A stretch of 64,000 bases of DNA, from positions 124,001-188,000 of the forward strand of contig NZ_JARXVM010000009.1 of the NCBI RefSeq assembly GCF_029892285.1. Direction: 5' to 3'. A program made the translations under genes and the position numbers. The notes under the pieces are model-generated. The model was not told the origin of the DNA. It saw only the letters and a program-made list of their open reading frames with translations, and made no database searches. This DNA comes from Rhizobium sp. SG_E_25_P2 (GTDB taxonomy: Bacteria > Pseudomonadota > Alphaproteobacteria > Rhizobiales > Rhizobiaceae). Shown piece after piece: positions 55,641 through 63,970 of this stretch. The stretch's first letter is position 1, and every line of letters starts with the position of its first letter.

Positions 55641-55756
55641 AGAACGATCATGCCTCGTGCGCGGCCTTTGAACCTTCTTTTTCTTGGGAATGCAAACAAA
55701 TTCATGTGAGTTCGTGAAACTGGCGTGAGCGCCTTGATGTCGGGCGCTTCATCGTT

Positions 55757-55768
55757 TAGTACGTACAT
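55757..55768. promoter_or_regulatory. GTACGTAC operator upstream of the MFS gene
   Basis: TAGTACGTACAT, with a perfect 8-bp palindromic core at 55759-55766. It lies in the divergent region between the GntR gene and the MFS gene, 32 bp before the MFS start. Confidence 0.65.
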
Positions 55769-55799
55769 AAGCAAATATCCTACAGGGCGAATTTCCAGA

Positions 55800-57017
55800 A
55801 TGTCCGATATCGCAGCGGAGAGCGAGGTCCCCGAACGGCGGGCTTCGTCTCTTCTTCAAACCCTCTCCACCGCCACGCTGATCCAGATCGTCGCCACCGC
55901 GAGCGTATTGGCGTTGACCGCGATCGCGCCAGCGGTTGCCGCCGATCTCGACGTCGGCGCCTATTGGATCGGCTACCAGATCAGCCTGATCTATGCTTCA
56001 GGCATGTTTTCCTCGGCCATTGCCGGGACTCTGGTGCAGCGCTATGGGCCGGTGAGAGTGGAGCAAGCCGCGCTCGCCTGTTTCGCACTCGGATTTGCGG
56101 GCGTCGCCGCAGCATGGATTCCAGCGATCATAGTCGCGTCTCTGTTCATCGGTCTGGGCTATGGGCTCAACAATCCGGCCGCATCGGAAATGTTGAGCCG
56201 GGTGACTCCCCCCAGCAAGCGCAATCTCATCTTCTCCATCAAGCAATCCGGTGTTCCGCTTGGCGGAATCGTCGCCAGTTTCGCTTTTCCATTCCTGTCC
56301 AGATACATGGATTGGAGGTTGGCGCTGCTCGCAGGCGTCCTTGCCTCCATCGCGACGATGGGCTTGCTGTGGCTGACGCATGCAGCGGAAGCGCCGCGTC
56401 GCGCGGAGGCGGGCTCGCTCGGCAAGGCGCTGGTCGAGGAACAGGCGCTGATCTGGAAAAACAAGCGCTTGCGCGCGCTCAGCATTCTCGGTTTCGCCTA
56501 TTCGGCGATGCAATTGTCGGTGTCGGCCTTTGCTGTCGTGACGCTGACCCACGACGCCGGCTGGTCCCTGCTCGCTGCAGGCGCTGTGGCGGCTGGCATG
56601 CAATTCGCCGGCGCCACGGGGCGAATTTTCTGGGGAGTGGCCGCGGATCGGCTGGGCGGCGGCTTCGTGACTCTTTCGCTGCTCGGATTGCTGGGCGGAA
56701 TGGGTTACGCCGCGCTGTTCTGGCTCGCGGCCATGCCGCACGCCCTGCAGGCCGCGCTATTCATCGCCATGGGCGGCGTCACGATCGGTTGGAACGGGGT
56801 TTTGCTGGCTGAGGTGGCGCATAACGCGCCCGAAGGCCGCGTTGGGGCGATCACGGGCGGAGTCCTGGTCTACACTTTCATCGGCGTCATTGTCGGCCCG
56901 TCCAGTTTTGCGGCGCTCTACGCCCTCACCGGGCACTACGGCGCAAGCTTTCTTGCATTTTCCGGTTTTGGCTTCCTTGGCATGGTGGCGGCCTGGCGCT
57001 GCCGTGTCTCTGTTTAA
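55800..57017 (+). CDS. Major facilitator superfamily transporter
   Basis: A 405-residue membrane carrier with about twelve helices. SLLQTLSTATLIQIVATASVLALTAIAPAVAADL opens helix 1, and the MFS loop between helices 2 and 3 lies near AGTLVQRYGPVRVEQAAL. The frame opens at 55725, but that would place the operator inside the gene, so the ATG at 55800 is preferred. It lies between GTACGTAC operators at 55757 and 57028. It could import the module's substrate or export a product; the direction is not evident. Confidence 0.86.
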   Translation: MSDIAAESEVPERRASSLLQTLSTATLIQIVATASVLALTAIAPAVAADLDVGAYWIGYQISLIYASGMFSSAIAGTLVQRYGPVRVEQAALACFALGFAGVAAAWIPAIIVASLFIGLGYGLNNPAASEMLSRVTPPSKRNLIFSIKQSGVPLGGIVASFAFPFLSRYMDWRLALLAGVLASIATMGLLWLTHAAEAPRRAEAGSLGKALVEEQALIWKNKRLRALSILGFAYSAMQLSVSAFAVVTLTHDAGWSLLAAGAVAAGMQFAGATGRIFWGVAADRLGGGFVTLSLLGLLGGMGYAALFWLAAMPHALQAALFIAMGGVTIGWNGVLLAEVAHNAPEGRVGAITGGVLVYTFIGVIVGPSSFAALYALTGHYGASFLAFSGFGFLGMVAAWRCRVSV

Positions 57018-57027
57018 GCGTTTTTAA

Positions 57028-57039
57028 AAGTACGTACAA
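57028..57039. promoter_or_regulatory. GTACGTAC operator downstream of the MFS gene
   Basis: AAGTACGTACAA, a palindromic core starting 13 bp after the MFS stop and 181 bp before the next copy (centre to centre). With that copy it precedes the ABC/amidase/RutF operon. Confidence 0.6.
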
Positions 57040-57191
57040 AAGATCGAGTTCGGCGTCCTGAATAAGGGCGCCGTTTTGTCGTTGTGCGGGGTCTTTACGC
57101 TTGCGAGTGATCAAGAAATAATCCCGCCGATGTCGAGAAAGTCAGCAGACGCCGCAAAATTGTGCGCTGCAAAAATATCGGCAAAACACGG

Positions 57192-57221
57192 TTGACGATC
57201 GCTCGACTATGTACGTACATT
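57192..57221 (+). promoter_or_regulatory. Candidate promoter of the ABC/amidase/RutF operon
   Basis: TTGACG (57192-57197), 18 bases, TACATT (57216-57221, 4 of 6). The perfect operator 57209-57220 covers the -10, so a bound regulator would block it. Confidence 0.5.
57209..57220. promoter_or_regulatory. Perfect GTACGTAC operator upstream of the ABC operon
   Basis: ATGTACGTACAT is a perfect 12-bp palindrome, the best of the four copies. Its centre is 72 bp before the binding-protein ATG. Confidence 0.7.
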
Positions 57222-57285
57222 AAAGACGAAAGGCGATGAAAAAGCCTGACCAGAAAACGCCGGAACACCGGAACCACAGAGGGAA

Positions 57286-58395
57286 ATGTCGACCATGCGC
57301 CTGCTTTTCACCACCTCGTTGATCTCCATAGCTTTCTTGGGTGCGGCGCCGCTCGCCGCGTCGGCCGATCCGATGGCGGACGCCAAGGCGATCATCGCGG
57401 AATATCAGAAAATGCCGGTGTTCACGCCGCCCGGCGAGGCGTTCGACGCCAAAGCCTGCATGGCCGGCAAGAAGGTTCTGTCGATCCCGATTTCGATGAC
57501 CATTCCCTTCAATGTCGAATTGCAGAAGGCGATGGCGTCGGCGGCTGAGGAGGTCGGCTTCACCTATACGACCTGGGACAACCAGCTCAAGAGCGACCAG
57601 TGGATCCAGGGCGTGTCGCAGGCGATCAGCCAGAAATATGACGTGCTCGATATCGCCGGCGGTCTCAATCCAGAATGGCTCGGCCCGCAACTGGCCGAGG
57701 CGCGCGGCGCGGGCCTCAAGATCACCACCACGCATTTTTACGATGTGACCCAGACGTCCGCGCCGAGCGTCGATTATTCCGGCAAGGTGGATTTCACCGG
57801 CGCCGGAAAACTGCTCGCTGCCTGGGCCTATGTGAAGACCGAGGGCAAGCCGAACGTGCTGATCATCGGCTCGTCGGACGTGCTTCCCTCCATCCCCTTC
57901 GTCAAGTCTATCCAGGACGAACTGAAGGCGTTGTGCCCCGAATGCAAACAGCAACATCTCGACGTGCCGGTGTCCGAATGGGCTACCAAGATCCAGTCTG
58001 GCGTGCAATCGGCGCTGTTGGCCGATCCGGGCATCAACTACATCCTGCCGATCTATGACTCGATGTCGCAATTCGTCGTACCCGCCCTGCGCATCACCGG
58101 CTCCGAAGGCGCGGTCAAACTGGCGAGTTTCAACGGCACGCCCTTCGTGCTCGACATGGTGCGTGAAGGACAGGTGCAGATGGATGTCGGCGAGAGCCTT
58201 GGCTGGGCCGGTTATGCTGCGATCGACAACATCATGCGCATGATGTGCGGTCAGCCGGAAGTGGCCAAGCTCAACGTGCCGCTGTTGGTGTTTGACGAGA
58301 GCAACATTCAGACCGCCGGCGTGCCCGCCAATTTCAACGATGGTTATGGCGACGCCCATCTCGATGGTTTCCGCAAGCTCTGGAAGCTGAAGTAA
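57286..58395 (+). CDS. ABC importer, type-1 periplasmic binding protein
   Basis: A 379-residue periplasmic protein; the signal peptide begins MRLLFTTSLISIAFLGAAPL and is cut near ASA-DP. The mature part follows the ribose-binding pattern (SIPISMTIPFNVELQKAMASAAEEVG, YDVLDIAGGLNPEWLGPQLAEARGAG, LPIYDSMSQFVVPALRITG). Cysteines near residues 47, 217 and 220 (LCPECKQ) are unusual and could form disulfides. It is the first gene of a six-gene operon that also encodes an amidase and a RutF-type reductase, so the ligand is probably the module's nitrogen compound and not a plain sugar. Confidence 0.87.
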   Translation: MSTMRLLFTTSLISIAFLGAAPLAASADPMADAKAIIAEYQKMPVFTPPGEAFDAKACMAGKKVLSIPISMTIPFNVELQKAMASAAEEVGFTYTTWDNQLKSDQWIQGVSQAISQKYDVLDIAGGLNPEWLGPQLAEARGAGLKITTTHFYDVTQTSAPSVDYSGKVDFTGAGKLLAAWAYVKTEGKPNVLIIGSSDVLPSIPFVKSIQDELKALCPECKQQHLDVPVSEWATKIQSGVQSALLADPGINYILPIYDSMSQFVVPALRITGSEGAVKLASFNGTPFVLDMVREGQVQMDVGESLGWAGYAAIDNIMRMMCGQPEVAKLNVPLLVFDESNIQTAGVPANFNDGYGDAHLDGFRKLWKLK

Positions 58396-58423
58396 GGCGG
58401 CATTTAACTAGCGGGAGCTTGTG

Positions 58424-59971
58424 ATGACCGAGAACGCCGTCCTTCGCATGAACAATATCCGCATGAAATTCGGCGAGCACTACGCGCTCAAGGGCGTCAG
58501 CCTGTCGATCCGGCGGGGCGAGGTGTTCGGGCTATTGGGTCAGAACGGCTCCGGCAAATCCACCCTCATCAAGGTGCTGGCCGGCTTTCATCAACCAGAG
58601 CCGGGCAGCGAGGTCGTGCTGTGGGGACAGACCATGGCTCTGCCGCTCGATCCGACGGAAATCAAGCGGCGCGGCGTCGCCTTCGTGCATCAGCATCTCG
58701 GTCTCGTTCCGTCATTGACGGTGATCGAGAACATGAGAGTGACGTCTCTTGGCCGGCGTACGCCGTGGTTCGTCAATTGGCGGCGCGAGGCGGCGAGCGT
58801 CGCTGGTCTGTTCGCCGAATTCGGCCTCGACATCGATCCCTTGCGGACGGTGGCTGAGCTTTCTCCTGTCGAGCGCGCCTTCGTCGCCATCGTTCGCGCC
58901 TTCGAAGATCTCAGGGCCTCTGATGCGGGTTATGGCGGCGAGGGCATTCTGGTGCTTGATGAGCCCACTCCGTTTCTGCCGGCTGAGGATGTCAAGCGGC
59001 TCTTCGGGCTGATCCGGTCGATTGTCAAGACCGGCGCCTCTGTGGTGATCGTCACCCATGACATTGATGAGGTGCGCGATATCACCGACCGCGTCGCCGT
59101 GCTGCGCGACGGGCAGCTGGTCGATATTCTCGACACCAAGGCTTCGGCCCGTCAGGCGATCCTTGATACGATCGTCGGCGCACGTATCGATGCATTCCAG
59201 AAAAATCGAATGGCCGACCAGGGCGTCCCGGTCGCGGTATCCGTGCGCGGCGCGCCGGATGGCCTCGGGTCGAGTTTCGACTTCGACATCAGGCAGGGCG
59301 AAACGCTGGGGGTCACGGGTCTGATCGGATCCGGTTTCGCCGCGCTTCCCTATCTTCTCTACGGCGCCCGGCGCGGCGCGGGTCGCATGACCATCGGCGA
59401 CCGCACGATCGACCTGGCGTCCCTGACGCCGCTTGCAGCTCAGGCGCTCGGGGTGGCTTTTCTGCCGGGCGACCGCCTCGGCGCGGCGGGCGTCGGTTCG
59501 CTGTCTGTCGCCGACAATATCACTTTGCCGATTCTGGCCGAACTTGGCGGCTTTTTCAGCCTTGATCGCCGCGCGATGGCGCGCGAGGCCGCGCTGATGT
59601 CGGAGGCTTATGACGTCCGGCCCGCCAATCCCTCTCTGAACCTGGCCGCGCTGTCGGGCGGAAATCAGCAGAAAGTCTTGCTCGCCAAATGGCTGCGCAT
59701 CAAGCCGAAACTGCTGATGCTTGACGAGCCGACCCAAGGGGTGGATTTCGGCGCGCGCCAGCAGATCTTCAAGGCGCTCGATCGCGCCGCGCGTGATGGA
59801 ACAGCCATTCTCTGCGCCTCGACCGACAATGAACAACTCGAACAGATTTGCGACCGGATCATCGTCTTTTCGCGCGGACGACCGGTCGCGGAACTCAAAG
59901 GCGATGAGATCAGCCGCGAGGCGATCACCGAAGCCTGCTTTTACTCGGATCAACAGGAGGCTGCTGAATGA
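58424..59971 (+). CDS. ABC importer, double ATPase (RbsA type) with a degenerate first signature
   Basis: A 515-residue ATPase with two NBDs. NBD1 has Walker A GQNGSGKST and Walker B ILVLDEPTPFL, but its signature reads LSPVERAFVAIVRA rather than the usual LS-GQQQ form, followed by a short insertion (RASDAGYGGEG). NBD2 has LSGGNQQKVLLAKW and DEPTQGVD and, as usual, no proper Walker A. GGGAG stands six bases before the ATG at 58424; a GTG one codon earlier is possible. It is 28 bp after the binding-protein gene and overlaps the permease gene (ATGA). Confidence 0.88.
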   Translation: MTENAVLRMNNIRMKFGEHYALKGVSLSIRRGEVFGLLGQNGSGKSTLIKVLAGFHQPEPGSEVVLWGQTMALPLDPTEIKRRGVAFVHQHLGLVPSLTVIENMRVTSLGRRTPWFVNWRREAASVAGLFAEFGLDIDPLRTVAELSPVERAFVAIVRAFEDLRASDAGYGGEGILVLDEPTPFLPAEDVKRLFGLIRSIVKTGASVVIVTHDIDEVRDITDRVAVLRDGQLVDILDTKASARQAILDTIVGARIDAFQKNRMADQGVPVAVSVRGAPDGLGSSFDFDIRQGETLGVTGLIGSGFAALPYLLYGARRGAGRMTIGDRTIDLASLTPLAAQALGVAFLPGDRLGAAGVGSLSVADNITLPILAELGGFFSLDRRAMAREAALMSEAYDVRPANPSLNLAALSGGNQQKVLLAKWLRIKPKLLMLDEPTQGVDFGARQQIFKALDRAARDGTAILCASTDNEQLEQICDRIIVFSRGRPVAELKGDEISREAITEACFYSDQQEAAE

Positions 59972-60981
59972 CGACGCTCGACATGCCCGCCACTCCGGAC
60001 GCGACCGCCAAACACAGTTCGACGATCCGATGGAAGAAGGAGGTGGAACGCTTCGCGCTGGTGGCCGCATGGCTGGCGCTGGTGATTCTGTTCGGAGCGT
60101 TGATGCCGGAATCCTTTCTGAGTTGGCGGAATTTTTCCACCATGTTCGGTTCCCAGGCGGTTCTGGTCGTGCTGACGCTTGCGATCATCATTCCACTGAC
60201 ATCGGGAGATTTTGATCTTTCCGGCGCCTCTTCCCTGACCATGAGCGCCATGCTGATCGCCGTGCTCAACGTCAAGCTTGGCTGGCCGATCGTCCCGGTT
60301 CTGGCCGTGGCCTTGTTGTCCGGCATGGTCGTCGGGGCGGTCAATGCCGTGTTCGTGCTGTATTTCCGCATTCACTCGCTCATCGTCACGCTCGGCGTCG
60401 GAACCTTCGTCAATGGCGCGGTCCTCTGGATCAGCGATTCCCAGACCATATCGGGCGTGTCGATGGGGTTGATCGAATGGGTGATCATCAACAGGCTGTT
60501 CGGCGTGCCCTTGGCCTTTTATTACGCCTTGCTGCTTGCGGGCGTGATCTGGTACGCGCTGGAATTCACCATACCCGGCCGTAAATTGCTGTTCGTGGGC
60601 CGCGGCCGTGAAGTGTCTCGCCTCAATGGCATCGCAGTCGATCGGGTGCGGGCTACTTCCTTTATCCTGTCCGGGCTGATTTCGGCTTTTGCGGGAATGC
60701 TCTATGCGGGCATGACGGGCTCAGCCGATCCTCTTTCCGGGCTCAATTTGCTGCTGCCGGCCTTTGCTGCGGCGTTTCTCGGCGCGACGACCCTGTCGCC
60801 CGGCCGGTTCAACGCCTTTGGCGCCGTCATCGCCGTCTATTTCCTGGTGACCGGCATCACAGGCCTCACCATGCTGGGCGCCAAGGCCTATGTGCAGAAC
60901 CTGTTCTATGGCGGCGCGCTGGTGATCGCGGTGTCGCTGAGCCAGTTGGTGCGCAATCGCCAGCCGCAGGATTTCAGCTGA
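59968..60981 (+). CDS. ABC importer, permease (ribose type)
   Basis: A 337-residue CUT2-like permease with about eight to ten helices. ALVAAWLALVILFGALMPESFLSWRNFSTMFG opens it, and LTLAIIIPLTSGDFDLSGASSLTMSAML holds the family motif, here GDFDLSG instead of GGIDLSVG. The start overlaps the ATPase stop (ATGA) and its stop overlaps the next ATG (TGATG). It forms the channel of the importer. Confidence 0.88.
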   Translation: MTTLDMPATPDATAKHSSTIRWKKEVERFALVAAWLALVILFGALMPESFLSWRNFSTMFGSQAVLVVLTLAIIIPLTSGDFDLSGASSLTMSAMLIAVLNVKLGWPIVPVLAVALLSGMVVGAVNAVFVLYFRIHSLIVTLGVGTFVNGAVLWISDSQTISGVSMGLIEWVIINRLFGVPLAFYYALLLAGVIWYALEFTIPGRKLLFVGRGREVSRLNGIAVDRVRATSFILSGLISAFAGMLYAGMTGSADPLSGLNLLLPAFAAAFLGATTLSPGRFNAFGAVIAVYFLVTGITGLTMLGAKAYVQNLFYGGALVIAVSLSQLVRNRQPQDFS

Positions 60982-61184
60982 TGGATCAGGATCTCGTCGT
61001 CTCCTTTCTGGCCGAGACATTCTGGGGCCGCATGCCCAACGATGCGGAACGCGTGGCGATGCGGGGGCAGATGGAGCGGGACGCCCGCGCCATCGCGCCC
61101 AGATTTTCTGTCGAGTGCAGCGCGCTGTTCGGGGTCGAGCCATCGGCATTCGAGGCATTGATGCGAAGTGAGGCGCAGCCATGA
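60981..61184 (+). CDS. Small AtzG/GatC-like candidate partner of the amidase
   Basis: A 67-residue, probably all-helical protein (DQDLVVSFLAETFWGR, then ERVAMRGQMERDARAIAPRFSVE). I do not recognise the sequence with certainty. Size, helical character and position directly before an amidase gene with an ATGA overlap recall AtzG (DUF4089), the small subunit that binds the amidase AtzE (1-carboxybiuret hydrolase), a pair related to GatC-GatA. It also overlaps the permease stop (TGATG), so it is certainly co-translated. It could instead be an unrelated small protein. Confidence 0.6.
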   Translation: MDQDLVVSFLAETFWGRMPNDAERVAMRGQMERDARAIAPRFSVECSALFGVEPSAFEALMRSEAQP

Positions 61185-62593
61185 GCCTGGATGCGCCCGC
61201 AACGCTCGCGGAAGCGGCCCGATTGATCCGAAGCCGACAAACGTCCTCCGAGGATTTGACCAGGGCTGCGCTTGCGCGCGCGCGATCGAGCCAGGAACGC
61301 CTCAACGCCTTCATCGAAATCGAAGAAGACGCGGCCATCCTCGCCGCCAAGATGGCGGATCGCGCTCTTGCGGAGGAGCTTCCGGTCGGACCGTTGCACG
61401 GGGTTCCCCTCGCCCACAAGGACATGTTCGATCGCCAAGGATTCGTCTCCGGTTGTGGATCGCTCATTCGCGGCAGCTATCGCGCGACGCAGACATCGAC
61501 GGTCATGCGGCGTCTCGCCGAGGCGGGAGCGGTCTCCATCGGCCGGTTGAACATGAGCGAATTCGCCATGGGGCCAACCGGGCACAATGCGCATCACGGC
61601 CGTGCGACCAATCCGATCGATGGCGCGCGAGTGACAGGCGGCTCGTCTTCTGGTTCGGGCGCAGCGGTCGGCGGCGGCGTTGTGCTCGCAGCGCTCGGCT
61701 CCGACACCGGCGGGTCGATACGGCTTCCCGCCGCTTGCTGCGGCGTGGTTGGGATCAAACCGACCCAAGGGCGCATCAGCCGACATGGGGTCATGCCGCT
61801 GTCTTTTTCGCAGGACTGCGTCGGTCCCCTCGCCCGCTCCGTCGAAGACGCCTGGACGATGCTCAAGGTGGTCGCTGGGCCCGATGGACGTGATCCGACC
61901 TGTATTGAGGCCAAGCCGCTCGAGGATTTCACCCTTTCGCCCTCCGAAATCCGGATCGGCGTGCTCGGAGGCCTTTTCGGAGAAGACCTGACTTCTCCTG
62001 TCGCGAAGGGCATGGAGATGGCGATCTCGACGCTCGCCGCCGCGGGCGCCTCCGTTTCCGCCGCGTCGGCCGCCGATCTCAAAGACGTTGCGGAACTCGC
62101 CAATGTCGTGGCCATGGCGGAAGCTGGCGCGCAGCATTTCGACTGGATGCGCGATCGTCCCGACGAATACGGTCCGCAGGTGCGGATGCGGCTCAGCCAG
62201 TCGCTGGCCATTCCCGCGCCGATCTATCTTCGCGCACTGCAGATCCGCAGCGTGATGCTGGCCTCATTCCTTGAGACGGCCTTTGAACGAGCGGATGTGC
62301 TGATCGCTCCGGTCATGCCATTTGCTCCGCCCTTGTCGGCGGACGTCGATGTCGGCGACAGCCCTGAAATGAATCGCGTGGTCGCCGCTATGACCCGATT
62401 TACGCGACCCTTTTCCTATCTCGGCCTTCCGGTGGTCGCCGTGCCAGTCGCGGAAACCGCGGAGGGATTGCCGATCTCGGTGCAATGCGTCGCCCGGCCC
62501 TGGCGTGAGGATCTCGCTGCTGCGGTCGCCGCCAGTCTTGAACACCATCTTCGAACCGACTTCATTTCTCGTCTGTCCCGGTCCGCCGCCTGA
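61181..62593 (+). CDS. Amidase-signature hydrolase 3 (AtzE/GatA-like)
   Basis: A 470-residue amidase with Lys in [15 protein letters not shown] (near residue 75), cis-Ser in [15 protein letters not shown] and nucleophile Ser in [16 protein letters not shown]. The opening [26 protein letters not shown] and [10 protein letters not shown] are GatA/AtzE-like. It overlaps the preceding small gene by four bases, suggesting a heteromeric amidase. It is followed 28 bp later by the RutF-type gene. The third amidase of the module, it would remove a further amide, carbamoyl or carboxyureido group. Confidence 0.88.
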   Translation: MSLDAPATLAEAARLIRSRQTSSEDLTRAALARARSSQERLNAFIEIEEDAAILAAKMADRALAEELPVGPLHGVPLAHKDMFDRQGFVSGCGSLIRGSYRATQTSTVMRRLAEAGAVSIGRLNMSEFAMGPTGHNAHHGRATNPIDGARVTGGSSSGSGAAVGGGVVLAALGSDTGGSIRLPAACCGVVGIKPTQGRISRHGVMPLSFSQDCVGPLARSVEDAWTMLKVVAGPDGRDPTCIEAKPLEDFTLSPSEIRIGVLGGLFGEDLTSPVAKGMEMAISTLAAAGASVSAASAADLKDVAELANVVAMAEAGAQHFDWMRDRPDEYGPQVRMRLSQSLAIPAPIYLRALQIRSVMLASFLETAFERADVLIAPVMPFAPPLSADVDVGDSPEMNRVVAAMTRFTRPFSYLGLPVVAVPVAETAEGLPISVQCVARPWREDLAAAVAASLEHHLRTDFISRLSRSAA

Positions 62594-62621
62594 TGCGGGG
62601 CCTCAAGGAAAGGATGCCGCC

Positions 62622-63158
62622 ATGAACACTTTAGCCTCGCTAACCCAGCCGATCGAACCCGTCGTGGACGTCCCCCCGCAGATCTTTCGCGACGCGATGA
62701 GCAGGTTGGGCGCCGCCGTCAACATCATCACCACGGATGGGCCGGCGGGCAAAGCGGGTTTTGCCGCGACCGCCGTCTGCAGCGTCACCGACACGCCGCC
62801 CACTCTGCTGGTCTGCCTCAACCGGTCTGCCTCGGTGTTTGATGCGGTGACCGGCAATGGGCGGCTTTGCGTCAATGTGCTGAACGGCGATCAAGACCGT
62901 CTGTCAACGCTTTTCGGCGGCAAGACGCCGGTGGAGGAGCGCTTCGCCGCCGCTGACTGGAGCCAGGGGATTACCGGCGCTCCGATGCTCGATGGGGCGA
63001 TGGCGTCGTTTGATTGCGAGATCACGGAAATGAAGGACATCGGCACGCATCGCGTGTTGTTCTGCACGGTCAAGGCGATCCGGCTGGGAGAGGCTGAGAA
63101 CGCGCTGGTATATTTCCAGCGTGGGTATCACCGTTTGTCCTCCGCCACGGCGGCGTAA
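62622..63158 (+). CDS. rutF: RutF-type flavin reductase
   Basis: A 178-residue flavin reductase of the split-barrel class, very close to E. coli Rut[65 protein letters not shown]. It makes FMNH2 with NAD(P)H for the RutA-type monooxygenase encoded 8 kb away on the other strand. The open frame begins in the amidase gene at 62505, but AAGGA before 62622 and the RutF N-terminus set the start. It is the last gene of the ABC/amidase operon. Its presence here ties both operons into one pathway. Confidence 0.9.
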   Translation: MNTLASLTQPIEPVVDVPPQIFRDAMSRLGAAVNIITTDGPAGKAGFAATAVCSVTDTPPTLLVCLNRSASVFDAVTGNGRLCVNVLNGDQDRLSTLFGGKTPVEERFAAADWSQGITGAPMLDGAMASFDCEITEMKDIGTHRVLFCTVKAIRLGEAENALVYFQRGYHRLSSATAA

Positions 63159-63194
63159 GGCCAGCGCCGCGCCGACCTGCATGGATCGATCAAG

Positions 63195-63887
63195 TCAGGC
63201 GTCTCTATCCACCCGCTCGCCGCGTCGCATCACGATTATGCCGCCGATGATGGTCAAGGCCGCCATAGCGAACCATGTCAGTGCGTATTGCAGATGGTGA
63301 TTGGTGAAGGCGACCACGGTCAGTCCGCCGACGGGATAGGCGTTGGCTGATCCCAAGGCTTCGACGTCAATGAAGTAGGGAGCGACTGAAGCCAAGCCCC
63401 TGGCTTTGGCGATTTCCGGGATGTCGCGAGAAAACCAGCGACCTGCTGCCGGATCGTTTTCGCGCAGGAAGCCGCCTTTGGGCTCGCTCAGCCGCAGCAG
63501 GCCGGTGATCGCGACACGGCTTGCGGGAGCGGCATAGGCCGATGGGTCCTTCATATCCTGCGGAATGAAGCCGCGGTTGACGAGGAAACTGCGGCCGTCC
63601 TCTGTCTTGAAGGGGGTCAGCACCCAGAAGCCGGGGCCGCGTGTCGTCACGGCCTGGGTCAACGTATCGCCGCCGGTGATATAGGTTCCCCTCAGAACAA
63701 TCCGGCGATATTCATCGTCCGCCGTGGCTGAGGACGGCGGAGCGGCGGGCTCTGCATGGATGCGGGCGTCAACCCGGGCGATGAGATCCTGTTTCCATTG
63801 CAGCCGCTCGATCTGCCAGACGCCGAGGCCGACAAAGGTCAGGAAGGCCAGAGCCAGCAGGCCGAGAAGCAGGATGCGCTTGGTCAT
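63195..63887 (-). CDS. SURF1-family cytochrome oxidase assembly protein
   Basis: A 230-residue membrane protein with one helix at each end (LLLGLLALAFLTFVGLGVWQIERL and ALTWFAMAALTIIGGIIVM) and a periplasmic middle domain (PFKTEDGRSFLVNRGFIP, HHLQYALTWF). SURF1 proteins help heme or copper insertion into heme-copper oxidases. GGAGA precedes the ATG at 63887; the frame extends 11 codons further. It lies downstream of a gene end that resembles cyoD, which fits SURF1 copies linked to cytochrome bo oxidase operons. Confidence 0.9.
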   Translation of the reverse strand: MTKRILLLGLLALAFLTFVGLGVWQIERLQWKQDLIARVDARIHAEPAAPPSSATADDEYRRIVLRGTYITGGDTLTQAVTTRGPGFWVLTPFKTEDGRSFLVNRGFIPQDMKDPSAYAAPASRVAITGLLRLSEPKGGFLRENDPAAGRWFSRDIPEIAKARGLASVAPYFIDVEALGSANAYPVGGLTVVAFTNHHLQYALTWFAMAALTIIGGIIVMRRGERVDRDA

Positions 63888-63904
63888 GTTGATTCTCCAA
63901 ACTA

Positions 63905-63937
63905 AAAGCCGCGGCGTCATGGGTGAGCCGCGGCTTT
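63905..63937. terminator. Hairpin between cyoD end and SURF1 gene
   Basis: Perfect 10-bp stem AAAGCCGCGG / CCGCGGCTTT with a 13-base loop. On the minus strand it ends in CTTTTAG, a short T-run, so it can end the upstream (cyo) message or lower SURF1 expression. Its stem starts only 18 bases upstream of the SURF1 ATG. Confidence 0.7.
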
Positions 63938-63970
63938 GAAGAGGCTTGTACGCCTGATGTCGCGGTCCGG

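Noticed and set aside
55725-55799. Earlier start of the MFS gene at 55725
   Set aside because: The added residues are not membrane-like and would place the GTACGTAC operator inside the coding region.
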